A stretch of 64,000 bases of DNA from NCBI GenBank assembly GCA_035548515.1, contig DASZSW010000022.1, forward strand, positions 60,859-124,858. Direction: 5' to 3'. The notes beneath the pieces were generated by a model. It was not told the DNA's origin. It did not search any database and saw nothing but the letters and a program-made list of their open reading frames with translations. The translations under genes were made by a program, and so were the position numbers. Origin of the DNA: DASZQY01 sp035548515. Lineage in GTDB: Bacteria; Pseudomonadota; Alphaproteobacteria; Rhizobiales; Kaistiaceae. Positions 28,511 to 36,625 of the stretch are shown piece after piece; position 1 is the stretch's first letter; each line of letters opens with the position of its first letter.

Positions 28511-28894
28511 TTAGCTGCGACGTTCCGCAGTCCAGACGCCTGAGCATTCACCGGAGGCCGTCTTCCAGCGGCCAGATCCGGAGGAACCGCCCACCATCCG
28601 GCCGGATCCGCTGGCGCTCTGTTCGCCGCGGCTGATCTTGACGAAGATGGTGCCGCCGGCCCCGACCCGTCCGTTGATGTTGAAGGACGAATTCGGGTTC
28701 AGGTGCCCGACGCGGCCGTGGCTGATGCGGATCGGATAGCGGTATCCGCGGTCGCATGTGCCTTTTTCCGTGATGATCAGAACGCTCCAGACGCCGTCGT
28801 AGCCGCTCTGGGCCTTGGCGGGGGCTGCGAGGGCTGCGGCAATCGAGGCTCCGAACACGAGGCCGAGGAATGCGCGTCGCAATAAGGTCGTCAT
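28511..28894 (-). CDS. Small secreted protein of unknown function
   Basis: 127 residues, no family recognised. The start at ATG 28894 is supported by AAGGAG nine bases upstream and gives a clear signal peptide (RRAFLGLVFGASIAAALAAPAKAQ). The mature part, about 100 residues, is rich in Gly, Ser and Arg, begins SGYDGVWSVLIITEKGTC and contains two Cys (in GTCDRGYRY and SGECSGVW) that could form a disulphide. Two VW-type beta-strand motifs at its ends suggest a small beta-barrel or sandwich. It is co-directional with the patatin gene 25 bases upstream, so the two may be co-transcribed. Confidence 0.75.
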   Translation of the reverse strand: MTTLLRRAFLGLVFGASIAAALAAPAKAQSGYDGVWSVLIITEKGTCDRGYRYPIRISHGRVGHLNPNSSFNINGRVGAGGTIFVKISRGEQSASGSGRMVGGSSGSGRWKTASGECSGVWTAERRS

Positions 28895-28919
28895 CGAGGG
28901 CTGCTCCTTGAAATGAAAT

Positions 28920-30278
28920 TCACCGAGGATTTGGTCGTAACCAGGCGGCCGGAGGTTCAGACACGAACGCGGTTCCGTTCTTACCTTGTTCGAAACCAAC
29001 ATTGAACAGCACCTTCATGTATTCGGTATCAAAAGCGCCCCGGCTCGGCTCGTTGAAGTTGGTGGGGATCGTGGCGAGCGAAAAAGGTACTCCACTTTGT
29101 TTCGCGGCGAGATAAGCCTGGTGGATCATGACGCGGGTCAACGTTTTCACGATCACCGATACGCCGCGGATCATGATCGAAAGCAGGCTGCGTTCGGTGA
29201 CCTGGAAATCCGAGGTGAGCTGAGTGTTGATGATGAGATAGAGGCCGTCCGTCGGCAGCTTGTAATTGCTGCTGAAAGCGAGCAACGCCTCGGGCGCGGC
29301 ATAGAATTGCGCGCACATCCCTCCGTCCGCGTGCATTTCGGTGAAGCGTTTGCCTTCCGCCTCGGCGTCGATCAGCACGGGGGGGAAGGCGCCCGGAATG
29401 CTGCCGGCCGCGAGCAAAACCTCGCGGAATAGCTTCAGGGCTTTCTCTCCGCCCGCGGTGGCGATCACGCCCATGTTCCAGACGACCGGCCGCTCGCTGT
29501 CGACGTTTGTCGTGATCACGAACAAGCGCCGGCCTTTGGCGTGCTCGGCGGCGACATCGGCCAGCAATTCCGGCGTGACCTGCTTGGCGATCAGATCACG
29601 CAGCGGCCAGGTGTCGAAGAAGCTTTCGCCGCCCTTCGGTCCCAGTTCGAAAATGTCGCCGGCAAAAATCGTCGTATAGGCGGCGCGCAATTGCGGATCG
29701 TATTTCGGACCGACGAAAGCGAACGGCGCCATCAAGGCTCCGGTGCTGACGCCAGTGACGAGGGAAAATTCCGGACGCTTGCCACTTTCGGTCAGGCCGA
29801 TCAGGACGCCCGCGCCATAGGCCCCGTCGGCGCCACCGCTCGAGAGGGCAAGCCATGGTCCGCGCATCGTCGGCAGCGCGCTCTGGAAATCCTTCGCGGA
29901 GTCGCCCCAGAAGCGCGCGGACGGTATTCCGGGAATGGTCGCCGCGTCGGCCTGACTGGCGGTGTAGGCAGCCCGTGGTGGAATCTCCGGGCCCTTGGGC
30001 TCGGGCTTGGGGGCCTCGGGTTGTGGTCTGCGGACGCGGCGTTTCTTGCCTGGGGCGGCATATGACCTGGCCCCGCTGGCAGAGGCATTTTCGTTCCGCG
30101 AGGGACCGTTCGCGTTTTTCGCCAGCGTCGAAGTGCTGCGGCTCAGGATCTCCTCGACCACGGCGCCGGGATTCTTCAATTCCTGCGCAAATGCGGTCGC
30201 GCCGGTCCACGGCCTCGCCGTTCCGGACAATAGAAAGGCTGCGGCTCCCAGGGCCGCAATCGCAATACGCCGCCGCAT
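28920..30278 (-). CDS. Patatin-like phospholipase
   Basis: Serine lipid acyl hydrolase, 452 residues from ATG 30278. Catalytic features: the oxyanion loop SSGGADGAYGAGVL, nucleophile elbow GVSTG with Ser178, and the dyad Asp318 in HADGGM. A signal sequence (IAIAALGAAAFLLSGTA) opens the protein, followed by about 70 residues of low-complexity basic/proline linker (KKRRVRRPQPEAPKPEPKGP) before the hydrolase domain at about 140. Export to the periplasm or membrane anchoring is likely. A transport beta-barrel as in PlpD-type autotransporters is absent. Substrate unknown. Confidence 0.85.
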   Translation of the reverse strand: MRRRIAIAALGAAAFLLSGTARPWTGATAFAQELKNPGAVVEEILSRSTSTLAKNANGPSRNENASASGARSYAAPGKKRRVRRPQPEAPKPEPKGPEIPPRAAYTASQADAATIPGIPSARFWGDSAKDFQSALPTMRGPWLALSSGGADGAYGAGVLIGLTESGKRPEFSLVTGVSTGALMAPFAFVGPKYDPQLRAAYTTIFAGDIFELGPKGGESFFDTWPLRDLIAKQVTPELLADVAAEHAKGRRLFVITTNVDSERPVVWNMGVIATAGGEKALKLFREVLLAAGSIPGAFPPVLIDAEAEGKRFTEMHADGGMCAQFYAAPEALLAFSSNYKLPTDGLYLIINTQLTSDFQVTERSLLSIMIRGVSVIVKTLTRVMIHQAYLAAKQSGVPFSLATIPTNFNEPSRGAFDTEYMKVLFNVGFEQGKNGTAFVSEPPAAWLRPNPR

Positions 30279-30581
30279 CACGGAGTGAATTTGGATCAGG
30301 TGCGGGAGGTTAGCAATTCGCGCGGCGGCCGATCTTCACATCTGACTGATGCTAGCCGCTCGTCATTGCCTTTCTGCAACATATCCCCCCTACAAAGTGT
30401 CCCGTCCCGGCACGCTTGCCACCTCTGGGGCGCTGCGGTAAGGCTCGGCCACTCCCGCCGCGTCGCCAAAACGCACGATTCTGGACACTTCAAGCGTGCA
30501 GGCGCCGTCCGACCGGCCAGTCACGTCGAGGACGGGATTGCGCAAAGAATGCGCATGTCGAATGCACGTTGAGGACGCGCC
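30279..30581. other. Divergent intergenic region patatin-nuoA
   Basis: About 300 bases between divergent genes. It must contain the nuo promoter, but I see no well-spaced -35/-10 pair. TTGCGCA and TGCGCA occur as a short repeat at 30539-30555, just upstream of nuoA. No FNR-type palindrome was found. Confidence 0.4.
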
Positions 30582-30947
30582 ATGAGCGAGCTATTGCAGG
30601 ATTATCTTCCGCTCGCCGTTTTCATTGCCGTTGCGCTCGGTCTTGGCGCGGCGCTGCTGATCGCGCCCTTCATCGTCGCCTACAAAAGTCCCGATCCGGA
30701 AAAGCTGTCGGCCTACGAATGCGGCTTCAACGCCTTCGATGATGCGCGCATGAAGTTCGACGTGCGGTTCTATCTGGTCGCGATCCTGTTCATCATCTTC
30801 GATCTCGAAGTGGCGTTCCTGTTTCCGTGGGCGGTCGCGTTTGGCCAGCTCGGACTGTTCGGCTTCTGGTCGATGATGGTGTTCCTTGCGGTTCTCACGG
30901 TGGGCTTTATCTACGAATGGAGGAAAGGGGCGCTCGAATGGGATTGA
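30582..30947 (+). CDS. nuoA: NADH-quinone oxidoreductase subunit A
   Basis: Membrane subunit of complex I, 121 residues and three hydrophobic helices. Family signature SAYECGFNAFDDARMKFDVRFYLVAILFIIFDLEVAFLFPW is intact, including the Cys and acidic residues of the loop near the quinone site. It is the first gene of the nuo operon; nuoB starts 13 bases downstream. Confidence 0.97.
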   Translation: MSELLQDYLPLAVFIAVALGLGAALLIAPFIVAYKSPDPEKLSAYECGFNAFDDARMKFDVRFYLVAILFIIFDLEVAFLFPWAVAFGQLGLFGFWSMMVFLAVLTVGFIYEWRKGALEWD

Positions 30948-30960
30948 GGAGCGAGCGCAA

Positions 30961-31524
30961 ATGAGTCCTGCTGTCGCACCCGCCGCCCGGGGAATTGTCG
31001 ATCCGCGCACCGGCAGGCCTGTCGGATCGGACGATCCGTTCTATGTCGGACTGAACAACGAACTCGCCGACAAGGGCTTTCTCGTCACCACCGCCGACGA
31101 TCTGATCACCTGGGCTCGCACCGGCTCGCTGATGTGGATGACCTTCGGCCTTGCCTGCTGCGCCGTCGAGATGATGCAAATGTCCATGCCGCGCTACGAC
31201 GCGGAGCGGTTTGGGTTTGCGCCGCGCGCGTCCCCGCGCCAATCCGACGTGATGATCGTCGCAGGCACCTTGACCAACAAGATGGCGCCGGCCTTGCGCA
31301 AGGTCTACGACCAGATGCCGGAGCCGCGCTACGTCATCTCGATGGGGTCCTGCGCGAATGGCGGCGGCTATTACCATTATTCCTATTCTGTCGTGCGCGG
31401 CTGCGACCGCATCGTGCCTGTAGACATTTATGTGCCCGGCTGTCCGCCGACCGCCGAGGCGCTGCTTTACGGCGTCATGCTGCTGCAGAAGAAGATCCGC
31501 CGCGTTGGGACGATTGAGCGCTGA
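30961..31524 (+). CDS. nuoB: NADH-quinone oxidoreductase subunit B
   Basis: Carries the terminal [4Fe-4S] cluster N2 that reduces quinone. The 187-residue product has the tandem Cys66-Cys67 in GLACCAVEMM, SMGSCANGGGYYHYSYSVVRGCDRIVPVDIYVPGCPPTAE with the remaining ligands, and the SPRQSDVMIVAGTLTNKMAP segment. ATG 30961 was chosen as the start. A roughly 25-residue N-terminal extension (PAVAPAARGIVDPRTG) precedes the family core. Confidence 0.97.
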   Translation: MSPAVAPAARGIVDPRTGRPVGSDDPFYVGLNNELADKGFLVTTADDLITWARTGSLMWMTFGLACCAVEMMQMSMPRYDAERFGFAPRASPRQSDVMIVAGTLTNKMAPALRKVYDQMPEPRYVISMGSCANGGGYYHYSYSVVRGCDRIVPVDIYVPGCPPTAEALLYGVMLLQKKIRRVGTIER

Positions 31525-31530
31525 ACGACG

Positions 31531-32145
31531 ATGAGCGAGCTCCTGGAAAAGATCGCCGCGCGCGCTGCATCCTCGTTGGGAGGCGCAGTCACTGGCCATG
31601 CGGTCGCGTTTGGTGAACTGACCGTCACGGCGAATGCCGCCGACATCGTCAAGGTCGCGACCTTTCTGCGCGACGATCCGCAATGCCAGTTCTGGGGCAT
31701 CACCGACGTGACGGCGGTGGACTGGCCGGCGCGCGAGCGGCGCTTCGACGTCGTCTATCACCTGCTGTCGCCGAAGCAGAACGCGCGCATCCGCGTGAAG
31801 GTCGAGACCGACGAAGCCACGCCGGTCCCCTCGATCATCGGGGTGTTTCCGGGCGCCGACTGGTTCGAGCGCGAAACCTACGATCTCTACGGCGTCCTGT
31901 TCACCGGCCATCCCGACATGCGGCGCATCCTCACTGATTACGGTTTCGAGGGGCATCCGCTGCGCAAGGACTTCCCGCTGACCGGATTCGTCGAGGTGCG
32001 CTACGACGACGAGCAGAAGCGCGTCGTTTACGAGCCGGTCCGCCTCACGCAGGAATTCCGGAATTTCGATTTTCTCTCGCCGTGGGAAGGCGCCGATTAC
32101 AAGCTGCCCGGCGACGAGAAGGCCGGCAACGGCAAGGGGGGCTGA
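31531..32145 (+). CDS. nuoC: NADH-quinone oxidoreductase subunit C
   Basis: 30-kDa peripheral-arm subunit, 204 residues. The family motif ERETYDLYGVLFTGHPDMRRILTDYGFEGHPLRKDFPL is complete. It is a separate gene and not the NuoCD fusion of enterobacteria. The stop is followed two bases later by the thioesterase gene. Confidence 0.97.
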   Translation: MSELLEKIAARAASSLGGAVTGHAVAFGELTVTANAADIVKVATFLRDDPQCQFWGITDVTAVDWPARERRFDVVYHLLSPKQNARIRVKVETDEATPVPSIIGVFPGADWFERETYDLYGVLFTGHPDMRRILTDYGFEGHPLRKDFPLTGFVEVRYDDEQKRVVYEPVRLTQEFRNFDFLSPWEGADYKLPGDEKAGNGKGG

Positions 32146-32147
32146 CG

Positions 32148-32582
32148 ATGAAGCCCAGCCTCAAGCCCGGTCTCACTCATCGCCTGACGTTCCGCGTGCC
32201 GCAGAACAAAACAGTCCCGTTTCTTTATCCGGAAGCCGCCGAATTTCGGACCATGCCGCAGGTGCTCGCGACCGGATACATGGTCGGGCTGTTCGAGTGG
32301 GCATGCATCGAACTGATGCGCCCGCATCTCGATCGGGGCGAAGGCTCACTCGGCATCCATGTCGATTTCAGTCACGTCGCCGCGACACCGGCTGGGCTTA
32401 CAGTGACGGTCGAAGCCGAATGCACCGCCGTGAACGGCCGGAAACTGTCGTTTCACGTGCGCGGCCATGACGGGGTCGATCTGATCGGAGAGGGCGAACA
32501 CGAGCGCGCGGTCGTCGTGTGGGATAAATTCAATGCGCGTGTCGCCGATAAGGTCAAGGCCGCGATGGCTTTGTCCGCTTAA
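32148..32582 (+). CDS. FlK-like hotdog thioesterase inside the nuo operon
   Basis: 144-residue single-domain hotdog protein that closely resembles the fluoroacetyl-CoA thioesterase FlK of Streptomyces cattleya as I recall it. The core VLATGYMVGLFEWACIELM, GEGSLGIHVDFSHVAATPAGLTVTV and FHVRGHDGVDLIGEGEHERAVV aligns without gaps. FlK catalytic residues Thr42, Glu50 and His76, and also Gly69 and Arg120, fall at the same numbers here. Phe33 is kept, but the lid residue Phe36 is Met. It probably hydrolyses a small acyl-CoA; fluoroacetate resistance is not implied. It sits between nuoC and nuoD with 2- and 8-base gaps, so it is co-expressed with complex I. Confidence 0.82.
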   Translation: MKPSLKPGLTHRLTFRVPQNKTVPFLYPEAAEFRTMPQVLATGYMVGLFEWACIELMRPHLDRGEGSLGIHVDFSHVAATPAGLTVTVEAECTAVNGRKLSFHVRGHDGVDLIGEGEHERAVVVWDKFNARVADKVKAAMALSA

Positions 32583-32590
32583 GGATCGAT

Positions 32591-33781
32591 ATGGCTGAAC
32601 CCGCGCTTCGCAATTTCACGATCAATTTCGGGCCGCAGCATCCGGCGGCGCATGGCGTGCTGCGCCTCGTGCTGGAGCTGGACGGAGAGATCGTCGAGCG
32701 CGTGGACCCGCATATCGGGCTCCTGCACCGGGGAACCGAGAAGCTGATCGAGCAGAAGACCTATCTGCAGGCGATTCCGTATTTCGACCGGCTCGACTAT
32801 GTCGCCCCGATGAACCAGGAGCACGCGTTCTGCCTTGCGGCGGAAAAGCTCCTGGGCCTCGAAGTGCCGAAGCGCGCGCAGTTGATCCGCGTCCTGTTCT
32901 GCGAAGTCGGCCGCCTGTTGTCGCATCTTCTCAACGTGACCACGCAGGCGATGGATGTCGGCGCGCTCACGCCTCCGCTCTGGGGATTCGAGCCGCGCGA
33001 ACAATTGATGGTGTTCTACGAGCGCGCCTCCGGCTCGCGCATGCACGCGGCCTATTTTCGCGTGGGCGGCGTGCATCAGGATCTGCCGCCGAAGCTGCTC
33101 GACGACATGTGGAACTGGTGCGATCCGTTCCTCGCGCGTCTTGAGGACATCGACGCGCTGCTCACCGGCAACCGCATCTTCAAGCAGCGCAACGTGGACA
33201 TCGGAATCGTCAAGATCGAGGACGCCTGGGCCTGGGGCTTTTCCGGCGTGATGGTGCGCGGCTCGGGCGCTGCATGGGACCTGCGCAAGGCGCAGCCCTA
33301 CGAATGCTATTCCGAGCTCGATTTCGATATCCCGGTCGGCAAGAACGGAGATTGCTACGATCGCTATCTCATCCGCATGGAGGAGATGCGCCAGTCGGTC
33401 CGCATCATGAAGCAGTGTCTCGAAAAGCTGCGCTCGCCCGAGGGTCAAGGGCGCGTCACGGCCGATGACAACAAGATCGTGCCGCCGAGGCGCGGCGAGA
33501 TGAAGAAGTCGATGGAAGCGCTGATCCATCACTTCAAGCTCTACACCGAGGGTTTCCACGTTCCCGCGGGCGAAGTCTACGCCGCGGTGGAAGCGCCGAA
33601 AGGTGAATTCGGCGTCTATCTCGTCGCCGACGGCACCAACAAGCCTTACAAATGCAAGATTCGCGCACCCGGATTTGCGCACATGCAGGCGATGGATTTT
33701 CTCTGCCGGGGGCACATGCTCGCGGACGTCTCGGCCATTCTCGGCTCGATCGACATCGTGTTCGGGGAGGTCGACCGCTGA
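32591..33781 (+). CDS. nuoD: NADH-quinone oxidoreductase subunit D
   Basis: 49-kDa subunit that forms the quinone-binding cavity with NuoB. The 396-residue product has FTINFGPQHPAAHGVLRLVLELDGE, HIGLLHRGTEKL, RLDYVAPMNQEHAF and the C-terminal YKCKIRAPGFAHMQAMDFLCRGHMLADVSAILGSIDIVFGEVDR, all hallmarks of the family. Its stop and the nuoE start share one base (TGATG). Confidence 0.98.
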   Translation: MAEPALRNFTINFGPQHPAAHGVLRLVLELDGEIVERVDPHIGLLHRGTEKLIEQKTYLQAIPYFDRLDYVAPMNQEHAFCLAAEKLLGLEVPKRAQLIRVLFCEVGRLLSHLLNVTTQAMDVGALTPPLWGFEPREQLMVFYERASGSRMHAAYFRVGGVHQDLPPKLLDDMWNWCDPFLARLEDIDALLTGNRIFKQRNVDIGIVKIEDAWAWGFSGVMVRGSGAAWDLRKAQPYECYSELDFDIPVGKNGDCYDRYLIRMEEMRQSVRIMKQCLEKLRSPEGQGRVTADDNKIVPPRRGEMKKSMEALIHHFKLYTEGFHVPAGEVYAAVEAPKGEFGVYLVADGTNKPYKCKIRAPGFAHMQAMDFLCRGHMLADVSAILGSIDIVFGEVDR

Positions 33782-34533
33782 TGGCTACGCGTCGTCTCGC
33801 TTCCGCCGATCTCCAGCCGAAAGAATTTTCCTTCTCGGCGGAGAATCTCGCCTGGGCGAAAAAACAGCTCGCGAAATATCCCGACGGCCGTCAAGCCTCG
33901 GCAGTGATCCCGCTGCTATGGCGCGCGCAGGAGCAGGTTGGCGGATGGGTGCCGGAGGTGGCTATTCGCTATGTCGCCGACTTCCTGAGCATGGCCTATA
34001 TCCGCGTGCTCGAAATCGCGACCTTCTACACGATGTTCAATCTCGCGCCGGTCGGCCGCCATCATGTCCAACTCTGCGGGACGACGCCGTGCCGGCTGCG
34101 TGGGGCCGAGAAGCTGATTGAGGTCTGCGAGGAACGCATCGGGCATCAGTTCGACGTGACGTCGGACGGTGCTTTGTCGTGGGTCGAGGTCGAGTGCCTC
34201 GGCGCGTGTGTGAATGCGCCGATGGCGCAGATCAATTACGACTATTACGAAGACCTAACGCCCGAAAGCTTTGCGAAGATCCTCGACGACCTCGCCGCTG
34301 GCAAGACAGTGAAGCCCGGACCGCAGATCGACCGGCAATTCTCCGCACCGGTCGGAGGGCCGAAGACGCTGACCGATGCGTCGCTCTACGCCCAGCAGGC
34401 GTCGAAGAAGAAAGCCGGGCAGCCTCCGCTGACCGACAGCAAGGCAAAGAAGCCGACCGAATCCGCGAATGTCCGCGAGGCGCCGATGCCGACGACCTCG
34501 ATCGGCGATTCAAGCGGCAAGGGACGCAAGTGA
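33781..34533 (+). CDS. nuoE: NADH-quinone oxidoreductase subunit E
   Basis: 24-kDa subunit with the [2Fe-2S] cluster N1a. Ligands are Cys99 and Cys104 (LCGTTPCRLRG) and Cys139 and Cys143 (ECLGACVNAP). At 250 residues it is about 80 longer than the family minimum: after residue 180 there is a hydrophilic, Lys/Pro/Thr-rich tail (GGPKTLTDASLYAQQASKKK and on to the end). It overlaps nuoD and nuoF by one base each (TGATG at both junctions). Confidence 0.96.
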   Translation: MATRRLASADLQPKEFSFSAENLAWAKKQLAKYPDGRQASAVIPLLWRAQEQVGGWVPEVAIRYVADFLSMAYIRVLEIATFYTMFNLAPVGRHHVQLCGTTPCRLRGAEKLIEVCEERIGHQFDVTSDGALSWVEVECLGACVNAPMAQINYDYYEDLTPESFAKILDDLAAGKTVKPGPQIDRQFSAPVGGPKTLTDASLYAQQASKKKAGQPPLTDSKAKKPTESANVREAPMPTTSIGDSSGKGRK

Positions 34534-35837
34534 TGCTCGCTGACAAGGATCGCATCTTCAGGAATCTCTACGGCCTGCACGATTGGGGCCTTGATGGCGC
34601 GCGCGCGCGCGGATCGTGGGACGGCACCAAGGCGATCCTCGAGCGCGGGCGCGATGCGATCATCAAGGAGATGAAGGATTCCGGACTGCGTGGACGCGGC
34701 GGCGCCGGATTCCCGACCGGCCTGAAATGGTCCTTCATGCCGAAGGAATCCAAGGACGGCCGCCCAAGCTACCTTGTCGTCAACGCCGACGAATCCGAAC
34801 CCGGCACCTGCAAGGACCGTGAGATCATGCGGCACGATCCGCATCTGCTGGTCGAGGGCTGCCTGCTCGCAGGCTTCGCGATGGGAGCGATCGCGGCCTA
34901 CATCTATGTGCGCGGCGAATTCATCAGGGAACGGGAACGGCTGCAGGCCGCAGTCGATCAGGCTTACGAGGCGAAACTGATCGGCAAGAACAACGTCCAT
35001 GGGTACGATTTCGACATCTACGTGCACCATGGCGCGGGCGCTTATATCTGCGGCGAGGAGACGGCGCTTCTCGAAAGCCTCGAAGGCAAGAAGGGCATGC
35101 CGCGGCTGAAACCGCCGTTCCCGGCCAATGTCGGTCTCTATGGCTGTCCGACAACTGTGAACAACGTAGAATCGATCGCCGTTGCGCCGGACATCCTGCG
35201 GCGCGGCGCGGCGTGGTTCTCCTCGTTCGGTGCACCGAACAATGTCGGCACCAAGCTGTTTTGCATCTCCGGCCACGTGAACACCCCGTGCAACGTGGAA
35301 GAGGCGATGAGCATTCCGTTCCGCGAACTCATCGAGAAGCACGCCGGCGGCGTGCGCGGCGGTTGGGATAATCTGAAAGCGGTGATCCCGGGCGGCTCGT
35401 CGGTGCGGATGGTCCCGGCGGCGCTGATCATGGACACGCCGATGGATTTCGACTCGCTGTCGAAGTTGCGGTCAGGGCTCGGCACCGCGGCCGTGATCGT
35501 GATGGACAAATCAACCGACCTGATCCGCGCGATCGCGCGCATCTCCTATTTCTACAAGCACGAGAGCTGCGGCCAGTGTACGCCGTGCCGCGAAGGCACG
35601 GGCTGGATGTGGCGTGTGCTGACGCGCATGGCGGAAGGCCGCGCCCACAAACGCGAGATCGACCTTCTGCTCGATGTGACCAAGCAGGTCGAAGGGCATA
35701 CCATCTGCGCGCTCGGCGACGCGGCAGCGTGGCCGATCCAGGGTCTGATCGCTCATTTCCGCCACGAGATCGAAGAGCGGATCGACCAGTATTCAGCGCG
35801 CGCGAGTCATGAGCCTCAAATGGTGGCCGCGGAGTGA
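34533..35837 (+). CDS. nuoF: NADH-quinone oxidoreductase subunit F
   Basis: NADH- and FMN-binding subunit with [4Fe-4S] cluster N3, 434 residues. Motifs: GRGGAGFPTGLKWSFMP (NADH/FMN), NADESEPGTCKDREIM, GAGAYICGEETALLESLEG, and the cluster loop HESCGQCTPCREGTGWMW with a further Cys in HTICALGDAAAWP. It is followed four bases later by the cysteine-rich mini-protein gene. Confidence 0.98.
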   Translation: MLADKDRIFRNLYGLHDWGLDGARARGSWDGTKAILERGRDAIIKEMKDSGLRGRGGAGFPTGLKWSFMPKESKDGRPSYLVVNADESEPGTCKDREIMRHDPHLLVEGCLLAGFAMGAIAAYIYVRGEFIRERERLQAAVDQAYEAKLIGKNNVHGYDFDIYVHHGAGAYICGEETALLESLEGKKGMPRLKPPFPANVGLYGCPTTVNNVESIAVAPDILRRGAAWFSSFGAPNNVGTKLFCISGHVNTPCNVEEAMSIPFRELIEKHAGGVRGGWDNLKAVIPGGSSVRMVPAALIMDTPMDFDSLSKLRSGLGTAAVIVMDKSTDLIRAIARISYFYKHESCGQCTPCREGTGWMWRVLTRMAEGRAHKREIDLLLDVTKQVEGHTICALGDAAAWPIQGLIAHFRHEIEERIDQYSARASHEPQMVAAE

Positions 35838-35840
35838 GCC

Positions 35841-36080
35841 ATGTCGTTCGATACGCCGAGCCTGCGTTGCCGGGAATGCAAGTTCTGGTGGCCGCTTCCG
35901 CATGGTGGGGTCGTGGCAAGCCGGGAGAAATCGGTGCGCGGCCAATGCCGACGTTACGCGCCGCCGGCGTACCTGATCGGCTCGAGCGAGCCGGACGTCG
36001 GCAACATCCGCAGGCCGATGTGGGCGGTGGTGGCCAAGGAAGACTGGTGCGGCGAGTTCATTCACCGCGCGGGTGTGTGA
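35841..36080 (+). CDS. Small cysteine-containing protein, unknown function
   Basis: 79 residues, no named family. It has four Cys arranged as RCRECKFW near the N-terminus, GQCRRYAPPAY in the middle and DWCGEF near the end (C-x2-C ... C ... C), a pattern that suggests a small zinc- or iron-binding fold. The paired RPMWAV and WCGEF motifs point to a compact beta-structure. It lies 3 bases after nuoF and nearly abuts the DUF3291 gene, so it is translated from the nuo transcript. A role in complex I maturation, or none, is equally open. Confidence 0.75.
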   Translation: MSFDTPSLRCRECKFWWPLPHGGVVASREKSVRGQCRRYAPPAYLIGSSEPDVGNIRRPMWAVVAKEDWCGEFIHRAGV

Positions 36081-36088
36081 GCGAGTTG

Positions 36089-36625
36089 ATGACGAGCGCA
36101 GATCAAACCAAGGCGGACGTGCTAATCGTCGACAGCGGCGAGGGCAAGCATCTCGCCCAATTCAACATCGCGCGCATCCGCTATCCGCTCGACGATCCGC
36201 GCATGAAGGAGTTTGTCGACAACGTCGAGCGCATCAACGGCCTTGCCGAGAAGATCGACGGTTTCGTCTGGCGTCTGCAGGACGAGAGCGGGCACGCGAT
36301 GAACATGCGCGTTTACGACGATCCGCGAGTCCTGCCGAATTTGACAGTGTGGGAAAATGTGGAGGCGCTGGAGCGCTTCGTTTTCAAGACGGCGCATAAT
36401 CGCTTCTACATGCGCCGTGCAGATTGGTTCGAGCCGATCGATCTGCCTCTGGTGCTGTGGTGGGTTGCACCAGGCGAACGGCCATCGTTAGAGGAGGGCG
36501 TCGCGCGTCTCGACCGGCTCAAGTCTCAAGGTCCAAACGAAGATGCTTTCCTGTGGGAGAACGTCGCGCGGGCCAATGCCTGGAAGGACGCGCGCGGCCA
36601 AAGTGTCAACGAGCATGCAGCATGA
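36089..36625 (+). CDS. DUF3291 domain protein inside the nuo operon
   Basis: 178 residues. The DUF3291 core runs from about residue 20 to 155: LAQFNIARIRYPLDDPRMKEFVDNVERIN, GFVWRLQDESG, LTVWENVEALERFVFKTAHNRFYMRRADWF and LVLWWVAPGE. The domain is of the dimeric alpha-beta barrel type and has no assigned reaction. ATG 36089 is used; an in-frame GTG at 36077 is possible. Its stop overlaps the nuoG start (ATGA). Its position between nuoF and nuoG ties its expression to complex I. Confidence 0.85.
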   Translation: MTSADQTKADVLIVDSGEGKHLAQFNIARIRYPLDDPRMKEFVDNVERINGLAEKIDGFVWRLQDESGHAMNMRVYDDPRVLPNLTVWENVEALERFVFKTAHNRFYMRRADWFEPIDLPLVLWWVAPGERPSLEEGVARLDRLKSQGPNEDAFLWENVARANAWKDARGQSVNEHAA

